In this document: positions 25,915 to 40,900 of the stretch, piece by piece | Position numbering within the stretch: position 1 is the first letter of the stretch | How the letters are laid out: each line of letters opens with the position of its first letter | Assembly (NCBI RefSeq): GCF_036320965.1 | Contig: NC_092262.1 | Coordinates: 7,406,572 to 7,470,571 of the forward strand | Direction: 5' to 3' | DNA from: Panulirus ornatus | Taxonomy: Eukaryota > Arthropoda > Malacostraca > Decapoda > Palinuridae | DNA: 64,000 nt | Made by a program: the position numbers and the translations under genes | Notes under the pieces: model-generated | Told to the model about the DNA's origin: nothing | What the model saw: the letters and a program-made list of their open reading frames with translations, nothing else | Databases searched by the model: none

Positions 25915-28900
25915 TGATGCATTACAATCACAAGAAAAAGTAACATTCTTGCACAGGAAACCATGTTCAGGTCTCAAGGTATAACGTTAAATTTCCTGGC
26001 AAGATTAAAGTGTCTTTTGCTGAAAGTTGCAGGAATCATGAAAAAGATTGTGGAGTGATGGCAAACAGCTAATACTTGACTAACCTTTGTGGAGGGGGTG
26101 ACAGTGGTAATGGCGGTGGTGAATGAGGAACTGCTGGAGGTGAGCGTGGACGGGGGTGAATTCTTACACTTCTGGAAGTTGTGCGTGAAGTTCGCGATGC
26201 CTGGAAAATTGCAGCAAACACTGAGCAGCTCCCCATGAAGAATCAGTGGTCAATATATGCATAAGAGAGTATGGCAAAGTGATTTGGAAGAATAAATATG
26301 ATACTTACAGTATCTGTAAATACAGGAAAATACCTGGCTCATTTGGATCAAAAATAAATCTTGCATATCTAGAACAAGGAGCTGATCATAAGCACATCTA
26401 ACTGTGCCAACACACCATGGATACTTGGGATCGGCCAGAAAATGTACGATGGACTGGTCTTCGGACAAAGGAAGACCTACGCGACGCTGCATCTGACTCT
26501 GACAAACGGGCAATTTTTGCCTCCTCTGCAGCTTCTACAATGTCTGTCTTCAGTGCTGAACTCAACAGCTGATAGCCCAAAACAAATAAATATGGAGTAA
26601 GATCAGTTAGTTTAGTTAGTGTCATCAAAACATATGTAGCCTTGTAAAATTGGTAGGCAAAACTGTGTGTGTTAAAACTTTTATCATACTCAAGAAAAAA
26701 ACGTACTTATTACACTAATAGTGGCTCGAGTTTCACAGAACAAAAACTAAAGAAGCAAATTTCAAACGCAACTAAACACATCAAGCATACATACAAAATT
26801 AAAGGTGCATAGGATAGCTATCTACCTCTGACACAGTCATCCCCTGAGTCGTGTCATCCTGGGGAGGCTCCTCAGGAATCTCTAGTGGAGCCAAGCCCTC
26901 ATAGTCACCATAATCCTCAAACATGTAATAGTCACCGGAGCGAATGGCTGGAGATAGCAACAATTTGTCAGTAACATCTAATGGCTCAAAAACACTGGTG
27001 GCAAAGTGCTAGGGCTATCACACTGCCCGACTATATCATTTGTAGCTTCATGATTTTTCTATTCATCTTTATCAAATAAACATTATATAATCAATATCTA
27101 ATAATTAGTTCTGAATGCACTAATTGTTATCAAGTGAAAAAGTAAGATATTTGTCAGAAGTTTGTGTGTTCAAGTAGCCATCTGACAGCATACTATCATC
27201 TCATACTAAAACAGAAATAATCCATATCAATAAATAACTGGCATAGTATGACAAAATTTGTTGTGCTGTAGTCTGATGAAATGAACACACACTGACAGAA
27301 TGGTAATACTTAAAAACTTGTCCACTAGTATTTCAGTATCAAACTAATAGTGTTTTGGTATAAAGGATCAAATTTTGATTAGAATAGCTATCTCTGCTCT
27401 ATAGCATTCAGTGTAACCTTTCTTCGTAAGAACATTGAGGACTCTGAATTTTTTTTTTTAAGACATCAGTCAGTTCTGAGTTATCCTACAGAGAGTGAAA
27501 GACTGAACCAACAAGCGTAATTACACCAAAATAATTATGTTTGGAACATCAAACCACTTTTAATCAAACTGTATGCAATCATGTAATTCACTACATCTCC
27601 AGATGAACCACTAAAGTACAAAGAAAAAAAAAAAAAACTTCTCAATGCCTTAAGTTACAGATATGGTAGAAAATATTCCTCAGGCAAAATTGAGATACAG
27701 CATTATGTCAAAACTGACGTAGCCCTTAAACCTAAGGCAAAGGTGGTGTATTACAGAGTGCCTCATCTAGATCAACTGATGGGGACAAGAGATGCCCAAG
27801 GCTTCCTTACTCCATAATTATGTATATTCCTCATTTCCCCTTCAAGCTATGGCATCTGGGGGATGTTGCAGGAAACCATTAACTGCAGATGAAATAAAGA
27901 AGTATCTGCTTCATAACAATGAAGACTTATGATCCAGATGCTAATCTACATGAGGACAACATAAGTGGATCCAATATTGAAGTGGATTTTTGTTGCATTT
28001 TCATCCAAAAGAAAAACTAACACAGTACAAAGACCCAACATTGTCAACACTAACACCGAAGTTACATACACCCTTGCTCTCCACATGGGATTGGGACATA
28101 GGTCTACCATTAAATCTGGAGATATCTGATCATACTATCAGCACTGAAGTTCAAGCAAACAGAAGAATCAAGACTGGCAGTCATGAATAGGGCTTCATAT
28201 ACGAGTATGTATATATGTGTGGTGATGAGATGGAGTGAGTATTCTGAGGGTTTGTTGAATGTGTTTGATGACAGAGTGGCAGATACAGGGTCTTTTGGTC
28301 AAGGTGGTGCACAAAGTGAGAGGGTTAGGGAAAATGATTTGGTTAACAGAGAAGAGGTAGTAAAAGCTTTGCGGAAGATGAAAGCCAGCGGGTTTGGATG
28401 GTATTGTAGTGGAATTTATTAAAAAAGGGGGTGACAGTATTGTTGACTGGTTGGTAAGGTTATTTAATGTATGTATGATCCATGGTGAGATGCCTGAGGA
28501 TTGGCGGAATGCTTGCATAGTGCCATTGTACAAATGCAAAGGAGATAAAGGCAAGTGCTCAAATTAGAGAAGATTTGTATGGGTTTTCAGAAAAGAGTGA
28601 ATGTTGGGGTGAAGAGGGTGGTGAGAGTAAGTGAGCTTGGGAGGGAGACTTGTGTGAGGAAGTACCAGGAGAGACTGAGTACAGGTTGGAAAAAGGTGAG
28701 AACAATGGAAGTAAGGGGAGTGGGGGAGGAATGGGATGCATTTAGGGAATCAGTGATGGATTGCGCAAAAGATGCTTGTGGCATGAGAAGAGTGGGAGGT
28801 GGGTTGATTAGAAAGGGTAGCGAGTGGTGGGATGAAGAAGTAAGATTATTAGTGAAAGAGAAGAGAGAGGCATTTGGACGATTTTTGCAGAGAAAAAATG

Positions 28901-31900
28901 CAATCGAGTGGGAGATGTATAAAAGAAAAAGACAGGAGGTCAAGAGATAGGTGCAAGAGGTGAAAAGAGGGCAAATGAGAGTTGGGGTGAAAGAGTATCA
29001 TTAAATTTTAGGGAGAATAAAAAGATGTTCTGGAAGGAGGTAAATAAAGTGCGTAAGACAAGGGAGCAAATGGGAACTTCAGTGAAGGGCGCAAGTGGGG
29101 AGGTGATAAGTAGTGATGATGTGAGAAGGAGATGGAGTGAGTATTTTGAAGGTTTGTTAAATGTGTTTGATGACAGAGTGGCAGATATAGGGTGTTTTGG
29201 TCGAGGTGGTGTGCAAAGTGAGAGGGTTAGGGAAAATGATTTGGTAAACAGAGAAGAGGTAGTAAAAGCTTTGCGGAAGATGAAAGCCGGCAAGGCAGCA
29301 GGTTTGGATGGTATTGCAGTGGAATTTATCAAAAAAGGGGTTGACTGTATTATTGACTGGTTGGTAAGGTTATTTAATGTATGCATGACTCATGGTGAGG
29401 TGCCTGAGGATTGGCGGAATGCATGCATAGTGCCATTGTACAAAGGCAAAGGGGATAAGAGTGAGTGCTCAAATTTCAGAGGCATAAGTTTGTTTAGTAT
29501 TCCTGGTAAATTATATGGGAGGGTATTGATTGAGAGGGTGAAGGCATGTACAGAGCATCAGATTGGGGAAGAGCAGTGTGGTTTCAGAAGTGGTAGAGGA
29601 TGTGTGGATCAGGTGTTTGCTTTGAAGAATGTATGTGAGAAATACTCCAGAAAAGCAAATGGATTTGTATGTAGCATTTATGGATCTGGAGAAGGCATAT
29701 GATAAGAGTTGATAGAGATGCTCTGTGGAAGGTATTAAGAATATATGATGTGGGAGGCATGTTGTTAGAAGCAGTGAAAAGTTTTTATCGAGGATGTAAG
29801 GCATGTGTACGTGTAGGAAGAGAGGAAAGTGATTGGTTCTCAGCGAATGTAGGTTTGCGGCAGGGGTGCGTGATGTCTCCATGGTTGTTTAATTTGTTTA
29901 TGGATGGGATTGTTAGGGAGGTGAATGCAAGAGTTTTGGAAAGGGGCAAGTATGCAGTCTGTTGCAGATGAGAGAGCTTGGGAAGTGAGTCAGTTGTTGT
30001 TCGCTGATGATACAGCGCTGGTGGCTGATTCGGGTGAGAAACTGCAGAAGCAGGCGACTGAGTATGGTAAAGTGTGTAAAATAAGAAAGAGTAAATGTGA
30101 ATAAGAGCAAGGTTATTAGGTACAGTAGGGTTGAGGGGCAAGTCAATTGGGAGGTAAGTTTGAATGGGGAAAAACTGGAGGAAGTAAAGTGTTTTAGATA
30201 TCTGGGAGTGGATGGAACCATGGAAGCGGAAGTGAATCATAGGGTGAAGGAGGGGGCAAAAGTTCTGGGAGCACTGAAGAATGTGTGGAAGTCGAGAACG
30301 TTATCCTGGAAAGCAAAAATGGGTACGTTTGAAGGAATACTGGTTCCAACAATGATATATGGTTGTGAGGCGTGGGCTATAGATAGAGTTGTGTGGAGGA
30401 GGACGGATGTGCCGGAAATGAGATGTTTGAGGACATTATGTGGCGCGAGGTGGTTCGATCGATTAAGAAATGAAAGGGTAAGAGATGTGTGGTAATAAAA
30501 AGAGTGTGATTGAGAGAGAAGAGGGTGTTTTGAAATGGTTTGTTCACGGAGAGAATGAGTAAGGAAAGATTAACAATGAGGATATATGTGTCAGAGGTGG
30601 AGGGAACAAGAAGACCGAGACCAAATTGGAGGTGGAAAGTTGGAGTGAAAAAGATTTTGAGTGACTGGGGCCTGAACATGCAGGAGGGTGAAAGGCATGC
30701 AAGGAATAGTGTGAATTGGAATGATGTGGTATACCGGGGTCGTTGTGCTGTCAATGGATTGAACCAGGGCATGTGAAGCGTCTGGGGTAAACCATGGAAA
30801 GTTCTGTGGGGCCTGGATGTGGAAAGGGAGCTGTGGTTTCGGTGCATTATACATGACAGCTAGAGGCCGAGCATGAACGAATGTGACCTTTGCTGTCTTT
30901 TCCTAGCGCTACCTCAAGTAAGTAATGAAAGGGTGAGATTTTTATTTTCACATTCACCACTTCCTGCATTAGCGAGGCAGCATTAAGAACATATATCTAT
31001 GGACTGAGCCTTCGATAAAATCCTTACTTAGCCCCCTTCTCTGTTCCCTCTTTTGTTAAAGTAAAAACTGGAGAGGTGTGGAAATAAAAAGGGTCAGAGG
31101 TGGAGGGAACAAGGAGAAGCAGTTGACCTTGTCGAAGGTGGAAGGATGGAGTGAAAAAGATTTTGAGCGATTGGGGCCTGAACATACAGGAGGGTGAAAG
31201 GCATACAAATAATAAGAGTGAATTGGAACGATGTGGTATACTGGGGTCAACAGGTCATCAATGGACTGAACCAGGGCATGAAGTGTCTAGGGTAAACCAT
31301 GGAGAGGTCTATGGGGCCTGGATGTGGATAGGAAGCTGTGATTTCAGTACATTACATATAACAGCTAGAGACAGAGTGAGCGAATGTGGCCTTTTTGTCT
31401 GTATTCCTGGGGCTACCTCACTGAAGCAGAGGATAGCTATACTGTTTTCCTGTGGGGCAGGGTAGCGACAGGAATGGATGAGGGCAAGCAAGTATGAATA
31501 TGTACGTGTATGTATGAAATGTCCGTGTATGTGTATGTATATGTGCATATGTGGGCATTTATGTATACATATGTGCGAGTGGACTGGCCATTCTTTGTTT
31601 CCTGGTGCTACCTCACTTACACAGGAAAGAGCGATGATCTATAATAAAAAATATCTATATTCATGTGAATATTTGTGTACTAGAGAAGATGGGTTCTTCT
31701 TTGTTTCCTGGCACTACCTTCTTAACGTAGGAAATGGCTATCCAATATGAACACAGTAAACACGAGTGTTCTTTAATAAGTAAGGAGATAAAATATAGCT
31801 GACCCTATGCCGACCATATCACTTCCCTAACACAGGCTGTCATTCCCCCGAGAGAATCCACATGAAAATAAACCAGATGTCCCGCCATAAAATTGCACAC

Positions 31901-34900
31901 TCCCATTGCATGCCCTCCCAAACACAGTCTCCCATTACCCACTCACAGAGAAACCTGAATAAAATGCACCTAGATGGAAGAATAATAACCAAATGATACA
32001 AAACAGAGGTATACCTAAAAGCTGTAAAGATGGAAAAACTGCAATCCAAATGGTACTTGCTAGATCACATAACAGGTAAAAATAAGAGAATGGAAGTGAA
32101 GTGCTAATCACTCTTTGGTGGCACTGGTTTTGCAAAGAGAGTATCCCTGGGGATACCAAACAGGTTAACTATGGTGGTTTGAGAAGTCTAAGAGCAAGAT
32201 GTCTGTCTTAGAAACAGACAGTGGGGTAATTCACCTAACGTAAAGGGAAACAGGGTCCTATTACCTTTGTCAGAGCCAGGGTCTCTCATGATCACGTTCA
32301 CCACAGAAAACCCATTCGGAAGAATGCAGGCATACTAAATAATTCACTTCCTCCTGAAATTTTATTATGTATTGTAGATGTACTTCAACTGACTAACTCT
32401 CAAAGGAATACTAATTCTGATTTCATTCCTTCTTTATACCTATATCAAACTGGTACAAAGTGGACAAGCTTTTTCCAATACAGTTACAAACAATACACTA
32501 CATTTAACAGTTGATAAAAAAGCAGAAAAACTCAGGAGCTAGACATCACACACACACAAATTTTTACATACACACACACTAACACACATATATATATACA
32601 GTACATATTATATACAAAGAAAATTTTGACATACAATTCAAAGTTAACATATGTGGAGATGTAACCTTGCATACACAAGAATAGTCTCCACATTTAAACA
32701 TACATAAAGGAAAATTTTGAAGACACACAACTAACAAACATTATGAGAAAGAAGTTGCAACATGAGATCCAGGAGATTCTGTAATGTCAAGTGAATAATG
32801 AAATCAAATTTGTATGTACAAAAGAAAAACATGAGTTATACATCAGTGCATTACAAAAAATCAGAAAGAGGAAAATTATATTTCTATTAGCACTCTTTAG
32901 TATCCCTTACCTGCTGCTGATATGATACTCTGAGTTTAAAATATGAAGTACAAACCTATTTAAAAAATCTTATGTTAACATTCCTTGCAGACTTCTCAGC
33001 AATACTGGATGTTCATAATTACCTCCATGATCAGCTTACTATAGCAGTAACTCCAACAACTGGAATCAAATCTACCTAACTTAAAAATACACATGCTTTG
33101 TCAAACTGCTCATCTAATCAATTGTTAAGCAAACATTTCAGTGAAGATTTCTTGTCTTTTCCTCTACCACACAAAACAAGGCAATTCCTGCATTTATAAA
33201 ATTATATGTATTTGAAATGTACTTCCTCATATCAAATGCATAAATACATTGCTGTATTACACACCAAAGAGAAATAGAGCTAGAGTATATTGCTGTTGTC
33301 ATATGCAATATGCCCTATGATAGTAGCAGGCTTATTATAGAGGAGTACAAAACAGTGGCCTTATCCAATGGTAAGAGCATAAACTCGGACAACATTCATA
33401 TCAATGACCGTCTAAGATGGAAGGTGTTGCAAGACAATGGACACCAGGCAAGACTATCATGCACAAAACCATGAGGAAACTGCAAGATAAGGATTAGGAT
33501 GGCAAAAGGATGCCAGTACAATTCCATAGGTATATATTGAAACTTCTCCAAATCATAGTTTAACTGACAATCAGGCTCTTGCCTCGTCTAGAGTGACCTT
33601 TCAACTGCAGCTGGATGAGGAAGCTTTTGTGGAGGGATGTATTACTGCCTAAATGATGATTTGCAAGGCTTACAGCAGTTGGAGGAAGTTGACAGTATCT
33701 CAGTTGGAGGAAGTTGACAGTATCTCAACTGCAATAGACCATTAGAATGTTTGGTCCATATTCTGCTTAAGGAAGCCTGCAATTCGTATGAAGTAAACAC
33801 TGATAAAGCCCGTAATCAAAAGATGTACTTTTCAAACACCTCCAGCATGTTGGTAACATGCAACAGTAATTTCATGTGACATGGAAGCGAGGAGCTGTGA
33901 CTGCATACGCACAGCCTAAACAAGACAAAAAATAGCACTTGGTCATATCTTCCTTTTCTGTGAGCATGATCATTTCCAAATACACCCAAAAGTCCACCAA
34001 GTCAGGCTGCTTCAATCCTTTTTCTTAAACATGGCTCACATGAACTACAGAAGTAGGTATGTAATGCTTCCTCTGTCCTTGTACATTACCTATAATGAAT
34101 GGTGGCCTTCACATGAAGCAGCACTCACTCACTGCAAGAGTATCGTATATCCACAACCACTAGCAGTGGTGCTTGAAGGAAGATTAAGCCATCAGATGCC
34201 CATTCTCCCTTCAAATCACTTAAGGCATTAAACATACTCATCCCCAATTCAGCATCAAAGTTGCCTTACTCCATAGGGATACAGGTAATTTTCAACCACA
34301 TTTACAAATAACCCATGAAGGGAAGAGGAAGCATTGCCAACCAAGTGAATGAGTATGCTTCATCAATACAATATACAAGAGTATACACCTTGGCCTATGC
34401 AAGATAACTTCTTTTGAAGTGATTTGAAAAGACAAACAGTACTTGTACAATAAGAAAATCGGCCCAACACACAGATGTCCAAGTGAGAAGTTTCCTCTTC
34501 ACACCTACATTCAAAGAGTATGGTGAAGAGGAAGAAAATAAGTCGTTTGAAGAAATAATGGTTCATGATAAAAGTATGAACTGATGAAAACCAAGTATCT
34601 CGCCAACATACACAAGGGTAGTCCTTTCAAGCTCAAAGGTTATGTACACACAAGATTCCATTTTCCTTACGATATAAAAATAACATGAACCATTATCTTA
34701 AGCTTAGATGGGGGAATTCTTTCTATTTCTATCTACCTAATTATCTTCAATTCCATTCTCATTCAAAGTGGGAGGATTGAGAGCACATTATGTACATAAC
34801 TGCCAACAACTGCTGACAAAAAGACTGTGCCACAGGGAAAGGGTGGCATGTGACATTCACCAAGTAAACCTACTTGTTCCAAAAGGCTGTTACTTTCTAC

Positions 34901-37900
34901 TGCCAGGCATATTGCAAAGACGACTCTTGGGTTTTAGCTACATCCTTCAGTATTGAACTGTCAACCTCTGACTTTCTCCAAAACCATTTACTCAGCTAGC
35001 ACTTTGTACTCTTATAAATAACCAGCCAATGAACTTTTTTGAACCTTATTCTTTCAACACCACCACTCAATTTTCTGTGTACCCGTTTGTATGGCCCCAG
35101 GTCTATGCTCCTCTCCATCAGTCTTCATGTTCTATGTCTGTTCTGCTGACAAAATAGTTCCTCATAAAATCTTCCTGCCCACTACTATAAACAGATTTTG
35201 GGAATGTTTTAGTCCTTTCCTCTAACTGAACAGCTGCCAATACTGCTCCACCTGCATCTCCCTGCCCACTATTGTCAGTAGATTCTGTATGTGCTTTGGC
35301 AAGAGACTAAGTGTGAATGAATGTGGCCTTTTTTGTCCATTTTCCTGGCACTACTTCACTGAAGCAGGTGCCTCGCCATGCCGTTTACTCTGGGGTGGGG
35401 TAGTGCTGGGATTGGATGAAGGCAAGCAAGTATGAATATGTGCATGTGTATATATGTATATGCATGTATAAGTATGCGTATGGGTGTTTACGTATATATA
35501 TGGTTATGTGGGGCCATTCCTCGTCTGTTTCCTTGCGTTACCTCACTGACACAAGAGACAGTGATTAAGTAAAATAAACAAATACATATATATGAAGGGA
35601 TTGGCCATTCTTCGTCCGTTTCCTGATAATACCTCGCTGACACCAGAAATGACGATCAAGTATAATGAAACAAAAATACACTATATCCATCTTTACCTCT
35701 GATGCCTGTTCCCTCCTGGAACTCCCTTAAGGGGGTAGCCACAGCAACACCTTAAAGAGGTGGTCACAGCAACAGTCTCCATAAATAGTGAATTTCTGAG
35801 CAGCAGCTTAGCTTTAAGTTCCTCATCCTTTACAGGCCACTGGCAAAGAGCAACACTAGTGCAGAATTGGCAGAGACTCGTACTAAATGATCCTACCAAC
35901 TACTTCAACCTAATGCTCCTGCCTAAGTATTCCTACCTCCTACTTCTCTCTAATACTCCTAACATTTTGCCAAGAGGCAGGGTGGCACATGGTGCCCACC
36001 ACAGGAAAATCTAGAACTATGAAGAATTTGTGCAAGTTAAGTATCAAGTGTTGTGTGTTAGATGATTATATGTTTGTGGACAGAATGGCTAAAGTCCACA
36101 GATGGATGAGGCAGAAACAAAAGACAGCTACCTAGGTCATACAAGGCAACCTGACAACCAATGAAGTGCTTACTTACTATGCAACTGTCAATGACCCTCC
36201 CAATACTCAGGCAGGTAGTTATATACTATATGCTATCCTTAAACAATGTCTATAATTCATCGATGAAAGAAAGTGTTTTCATATTCGTTTGTTTGGGCGT
36301 TAGCCAATTCACATCAAGAAATGGTTTGTGTGGTGGTCATCAGGAAAATTAAATGATGCAGACAATAAAGAAAAGGGCTTTCAGCATACTCATTGCCTTT
36401 CATGATTTTCTTTTAATCTAATTACAGAAAAGAATCTAAGCAAACTGACAAGGTGGATTTTTTGAAACTGCTGTAAATTACCCAATGGTAGAAGAAATGT
36501 TTGTTACTTAACTTTCAGATACAGTAACAGCAATCTAAATAATCTATCCATCATAAAGTTGATAAACGTAAAGATGAGAAGCACAGCAAGATGTCTGTAT
36601 CTGATTATCATCTAGAAATTCATTCAAATACATACCATGAGCAGTTAAACTTTCTGCTAAATGGGAGATTCCTAGTCAGGTGTGCAAAATCATTAAAGAT
36701 TTTTAACTTATGTACAAAGAGGTAAGTTGTACTCAAACATGATTTTAAAACAATTAAAGACATATCTATCAACATTATACAAAAAGTAATTCAAGGAACT
36801 GACAAAACACAGACAACACAATTTTTGGCCGAGATGAAGGGCTGGAAAGTACAAAGTACTGTGATCCTAATGAATGATAATGTATTGCTAGTAGATTTAC
36901 AGACAATTTACATGAACAGTAGTAAAGATATAATCAAGAATTACCACACAGAAAATGTAGAGTGCAATTTGCAGGTTACACAAGATTACTATGACACGAG
37001 TGCAAAAGATGGCTTTTTATTTGCATTCTGTATCATTCTAATTGTAAGGTATTAGGATGTTTTAACATGCTAAAACAATGTAAGAGTTGGCTGAGGACAT
37101 TACAGGTATGGTGGGACATGGCCGGCGATGTAGTGGAGACGGAGGGGCGATGGTACGTCAGGTGCTCTCGCAGCCAAGGGGGACCAATGTCGTGGGTGGC
37201 AGGGGCAGAAGCTCGGGTAGGGGCATGACGGTCCCGGACAGCAGGGTAAGGGGGAGGGGAGAAGAAGGGAAAAGATTCCTCTGAGGGAGATGTGATGGGT
37301 TGGTGCGAGAAGTGTGGGGTGGTCAGAGAGAGCCGCGCAGGTTCCAGGTAGCCATCCAGGGAGAAGGTCATGTTAGCTGAGGACGGGGTGGGTGCCCCTG
37401 GGGTAGCACTCAGGGCGAGGGGTCGGGGGGACGACAACCCATGCACGTCATCCACACCTGCGGAGGGGGGCAGGGGAGGGGGCGAGGTCATCTCCAAAGG
37501 TAGGGGACTACTGACATTGGAAAACTGTTCCGAGGTGTTGGCTGTAACAAGGATAAATATGGGCATTAGATACATGCACTACTAATACCACATCTTCAGA
37601 TGGAAGACTGATGCACGAGTGAGCATGCATGCTTGTGTCAAGGGCACACAAAAACATCAACTACTGATCAAACAAAATGTTTGTAACATTACCAATCACA
37701 GGCAATATAAAAGCCTAAGCTCCAACTATACAGGCAAAGTGAGGAGACCAAAATATTTAGGCCATTATAAAATAAATTCCTCATCATCTTGACGAGTCCA
37801 ACAGTCTTAAATGCTGGGAAATAACTTTGTTCATGCAGTTCTTCACTTTGTTCAAAACAAAGCATGTTGACATATGCAATGGCCATGTGATCCATCACCA

Positions 37901-40900
37901 ATGAGGTAACTATCATTTCCAAGTTGAACATGAAGCTCATAAGATAGCACATGTACAGGTGGCACAAACTTTAGCAATCAAATGGTTCAACACTGAAGAC
38001 AAAGCATGACATGATAATCATAACTGATCAAAACAAACAAGACATTTGTAAACTGATCATACTGTTATTACCAAGGTATAAAATATATCGTTACCCAAGA
38101 CAAAAAATAAATAGTTACTGGAGGTCACAGATTAGGACAAGAAAACCTATATATTACTGAATAATCTTGAACTGACAAATGAGTGTGCATCACAGGCAAA
38201 ATAAAAGATCTAGATTCTGAAAAGGAAATGTATAACATATACAATTGTATAAGCTTATTACATTTTGAGAAAACAATTTCATTTCATGAATATGCTTCAT
38301 GAGAAAGCTTAGGAATCAGGCTTAGAAAAGTGGTAGCCTTTTATTATCATGATAAAAGGATATTAAGGGTAACATTAGAACCGAGAAAATAAAGACCAAA
38401 ACATTGGAACAGACACATATAACAAGTACAAGATAAATGTACTTTACTGTTCAAAAATCAAAACAAGGATGATTCTGCTAGCAAAATGGGTAAAAAAGCA
38501 TGTCAGTGTCTGTCTACACATATCACTGAAATTACTACGTATGTACCTGTGAAATAAACCAGTGGGGACAAGTACTGGTTCATGTTTAATAAATAATTCT
38601 AAAGAAAATTCTCAAGCATACTTTTCTCATGAGAATATAGGAAAAACTCCAATTGCTGATAGGAAGGAAAATGCAGTAATTATTCAATAGGGATCAGTGG
38701 CATGCTTTGTAGAACCTGCAGGCAGATATCTCTCCATTAACATTTTTGTCTATTAATGGTTCTAATTTAAGTCAGCAAAAACATAAACATTTCTAATACC
38801 CATATTTTTTCTTTAGATGTACATCAACTTGGATTTTAACAGACTTCTTTTTCAGAGGACATATGCAAAAGGACCATGATATTTCAGTTTTTAACCAACA
38901 GGGAATACAAGAGACATGCCATACTATATAATCAGATACAAGAAAATATAACAGGCATCTACAAGTATAATCTGATCTGCATATCTGAAAGACAAAATAT
39001 TGTACCATTATGATGATCAAGGTAACACTCCATGGAGTTCACTCAGCTGTGACCAGCTAATTTGAAGAGACATAAGTTCATGTATAAAAGCAACTAACCA
39101 AGGTTATAAAATAAAAAAGTGATTCAGTACAACATGGGGAACAAATTTCCTAGGTAAATCTCATGAATAACTTACACAACAAGACATCAGGGATACAAAC
39201 TATATGACACTTTGTAGCTCATATCCATGAGACATTTATATCCAAAGTCTGGGAATCATAAAACAAGATCATCCACTTATATGTGCATTTTCTAAATGTG
39301 TGATCAGTAATGTAACATCTATCACAACTTTTTTTTTTTTTTTTAATAAAATGTATGCCAAGATCAAATAAGTTGCCATTCTAATTGACTTAGAATGTTG
39401 CAACAAATGGCAAAACTCTGTATAGCACACTGAAGCCAAAACAAGATGAAGACAACTCTTTCTTATCAAATGTCTCATATGTCCAAATCAACATGTTTAC
39501 TTTATAATGGCAGATGATAACCACTCTCCCTCCCTCCACACCAAAAATGTACTGATGGGGAAGTATTCCTTAGCTAATGTACTAAATTAAACCTATATGC
39601 CTTCCCTATTCATCAACTGACATGAATATCAGTTCATACATCAGGAAGTTTTACACTCATGGCATAACACTCATACCATTATTTTTCAATTGGTTTCCTT
39701 ATGTTCCACATTCTCTATTACAGTACTTCTTCCTTTCATCCACTACTCCATTATGACAAAGGTATCACATTTTCTAATATTTTCTGACTTTCTTTACTTC
39801 CAGTTGTGCCCTTACTCAAAGTACCATTCTAAGCTGACAGAGGTGGTGGAGGACTGTATCAACTTAAAATGGGACCTTGACAAACTCCAAATTTGGTCTG
39901 ATACATGGTTGAAGAAGTTCAGCCCAGGTATATGAAATAAGGATAGGTCACAGTGAAAGGGCTCAATATGGTTATCACATAAAAAGACAATTTGCAAGAA
40001 TCTGTGCACAAGAAGGACTTTAGAGTCAACCTCGTACCTAACATGTTGCCAGAGTTCCATCTTAGGAAAATAGCTAAGGAGACAATCTGTCTGCCACCGC
40101 AAAGAATTAGCATTCAAGTTCATGCAAGCTGTTCACATCATACACAAGGCCAAAACTAGAACATACATCTCAAGAAGTATGGTCACTGCACCTATAGAAG
40201 CACAAAGATGTACTACAGGTCAAGAGGAAAGCAACAAAGGTATCAGGGTGCAGCTAAAAAAAATCTGTGAGAGTTGCTAATTCTTTCATCCAAGTTTAAT
40301 TTGGAAAAATAAAAGGTCATGCTGGAGAATCAAAAGACCACCAAAGTTTCCTGAAAAGCCAAAGAGGTCCAGCGATTTTAATTTTTCGAGTGAAAAAATT
40401 CTCTCCCATTGTCTTTCTTTAAATATAAGGAACTGAACATCTAAGATTTGTTTTTTCCTACTGGCATTAGTTATAACAAAAACCCTATATTAATCTTTTA
40501 AGTAGTTTACAGTACAAAATAATGTGCTACACATGCAAGACTTATTAATCACATTTCTTATGAAACTAAAATTTACAATGTCAAGTTTGTATCCCAAAGA
40601 TGTCGCTACAATAACATACTTTATGTGAAAAATATTCATCCAAATCAAAAAGGTACTAGATTCGTAACATTTCAACTCATGTGTATTCAATACTAAATGC
40701 ACAACAATAAACAAGACCTTTAGAAATGTCACCAATCAGGGCTAGTACAATTAAGTGTTAAATATCTCTACCTGCTTTACTGAAATCTAAATCCCTGCAA
40801 TTCAAAAGTGCATATATATAGAATGAAAATTCCATATTAAGGTAAAATTACACTAACTATTAAGTGGACCAAAAATATATATATAAATTAAAAGTACTAT

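Noticed and set aside
37087..37585. Plus-strand frames over the GC-rich block
   Set aside because: They are shadows of the minus-strand cassette exon, which has splice sites and matching phase; the plus frames have neither.
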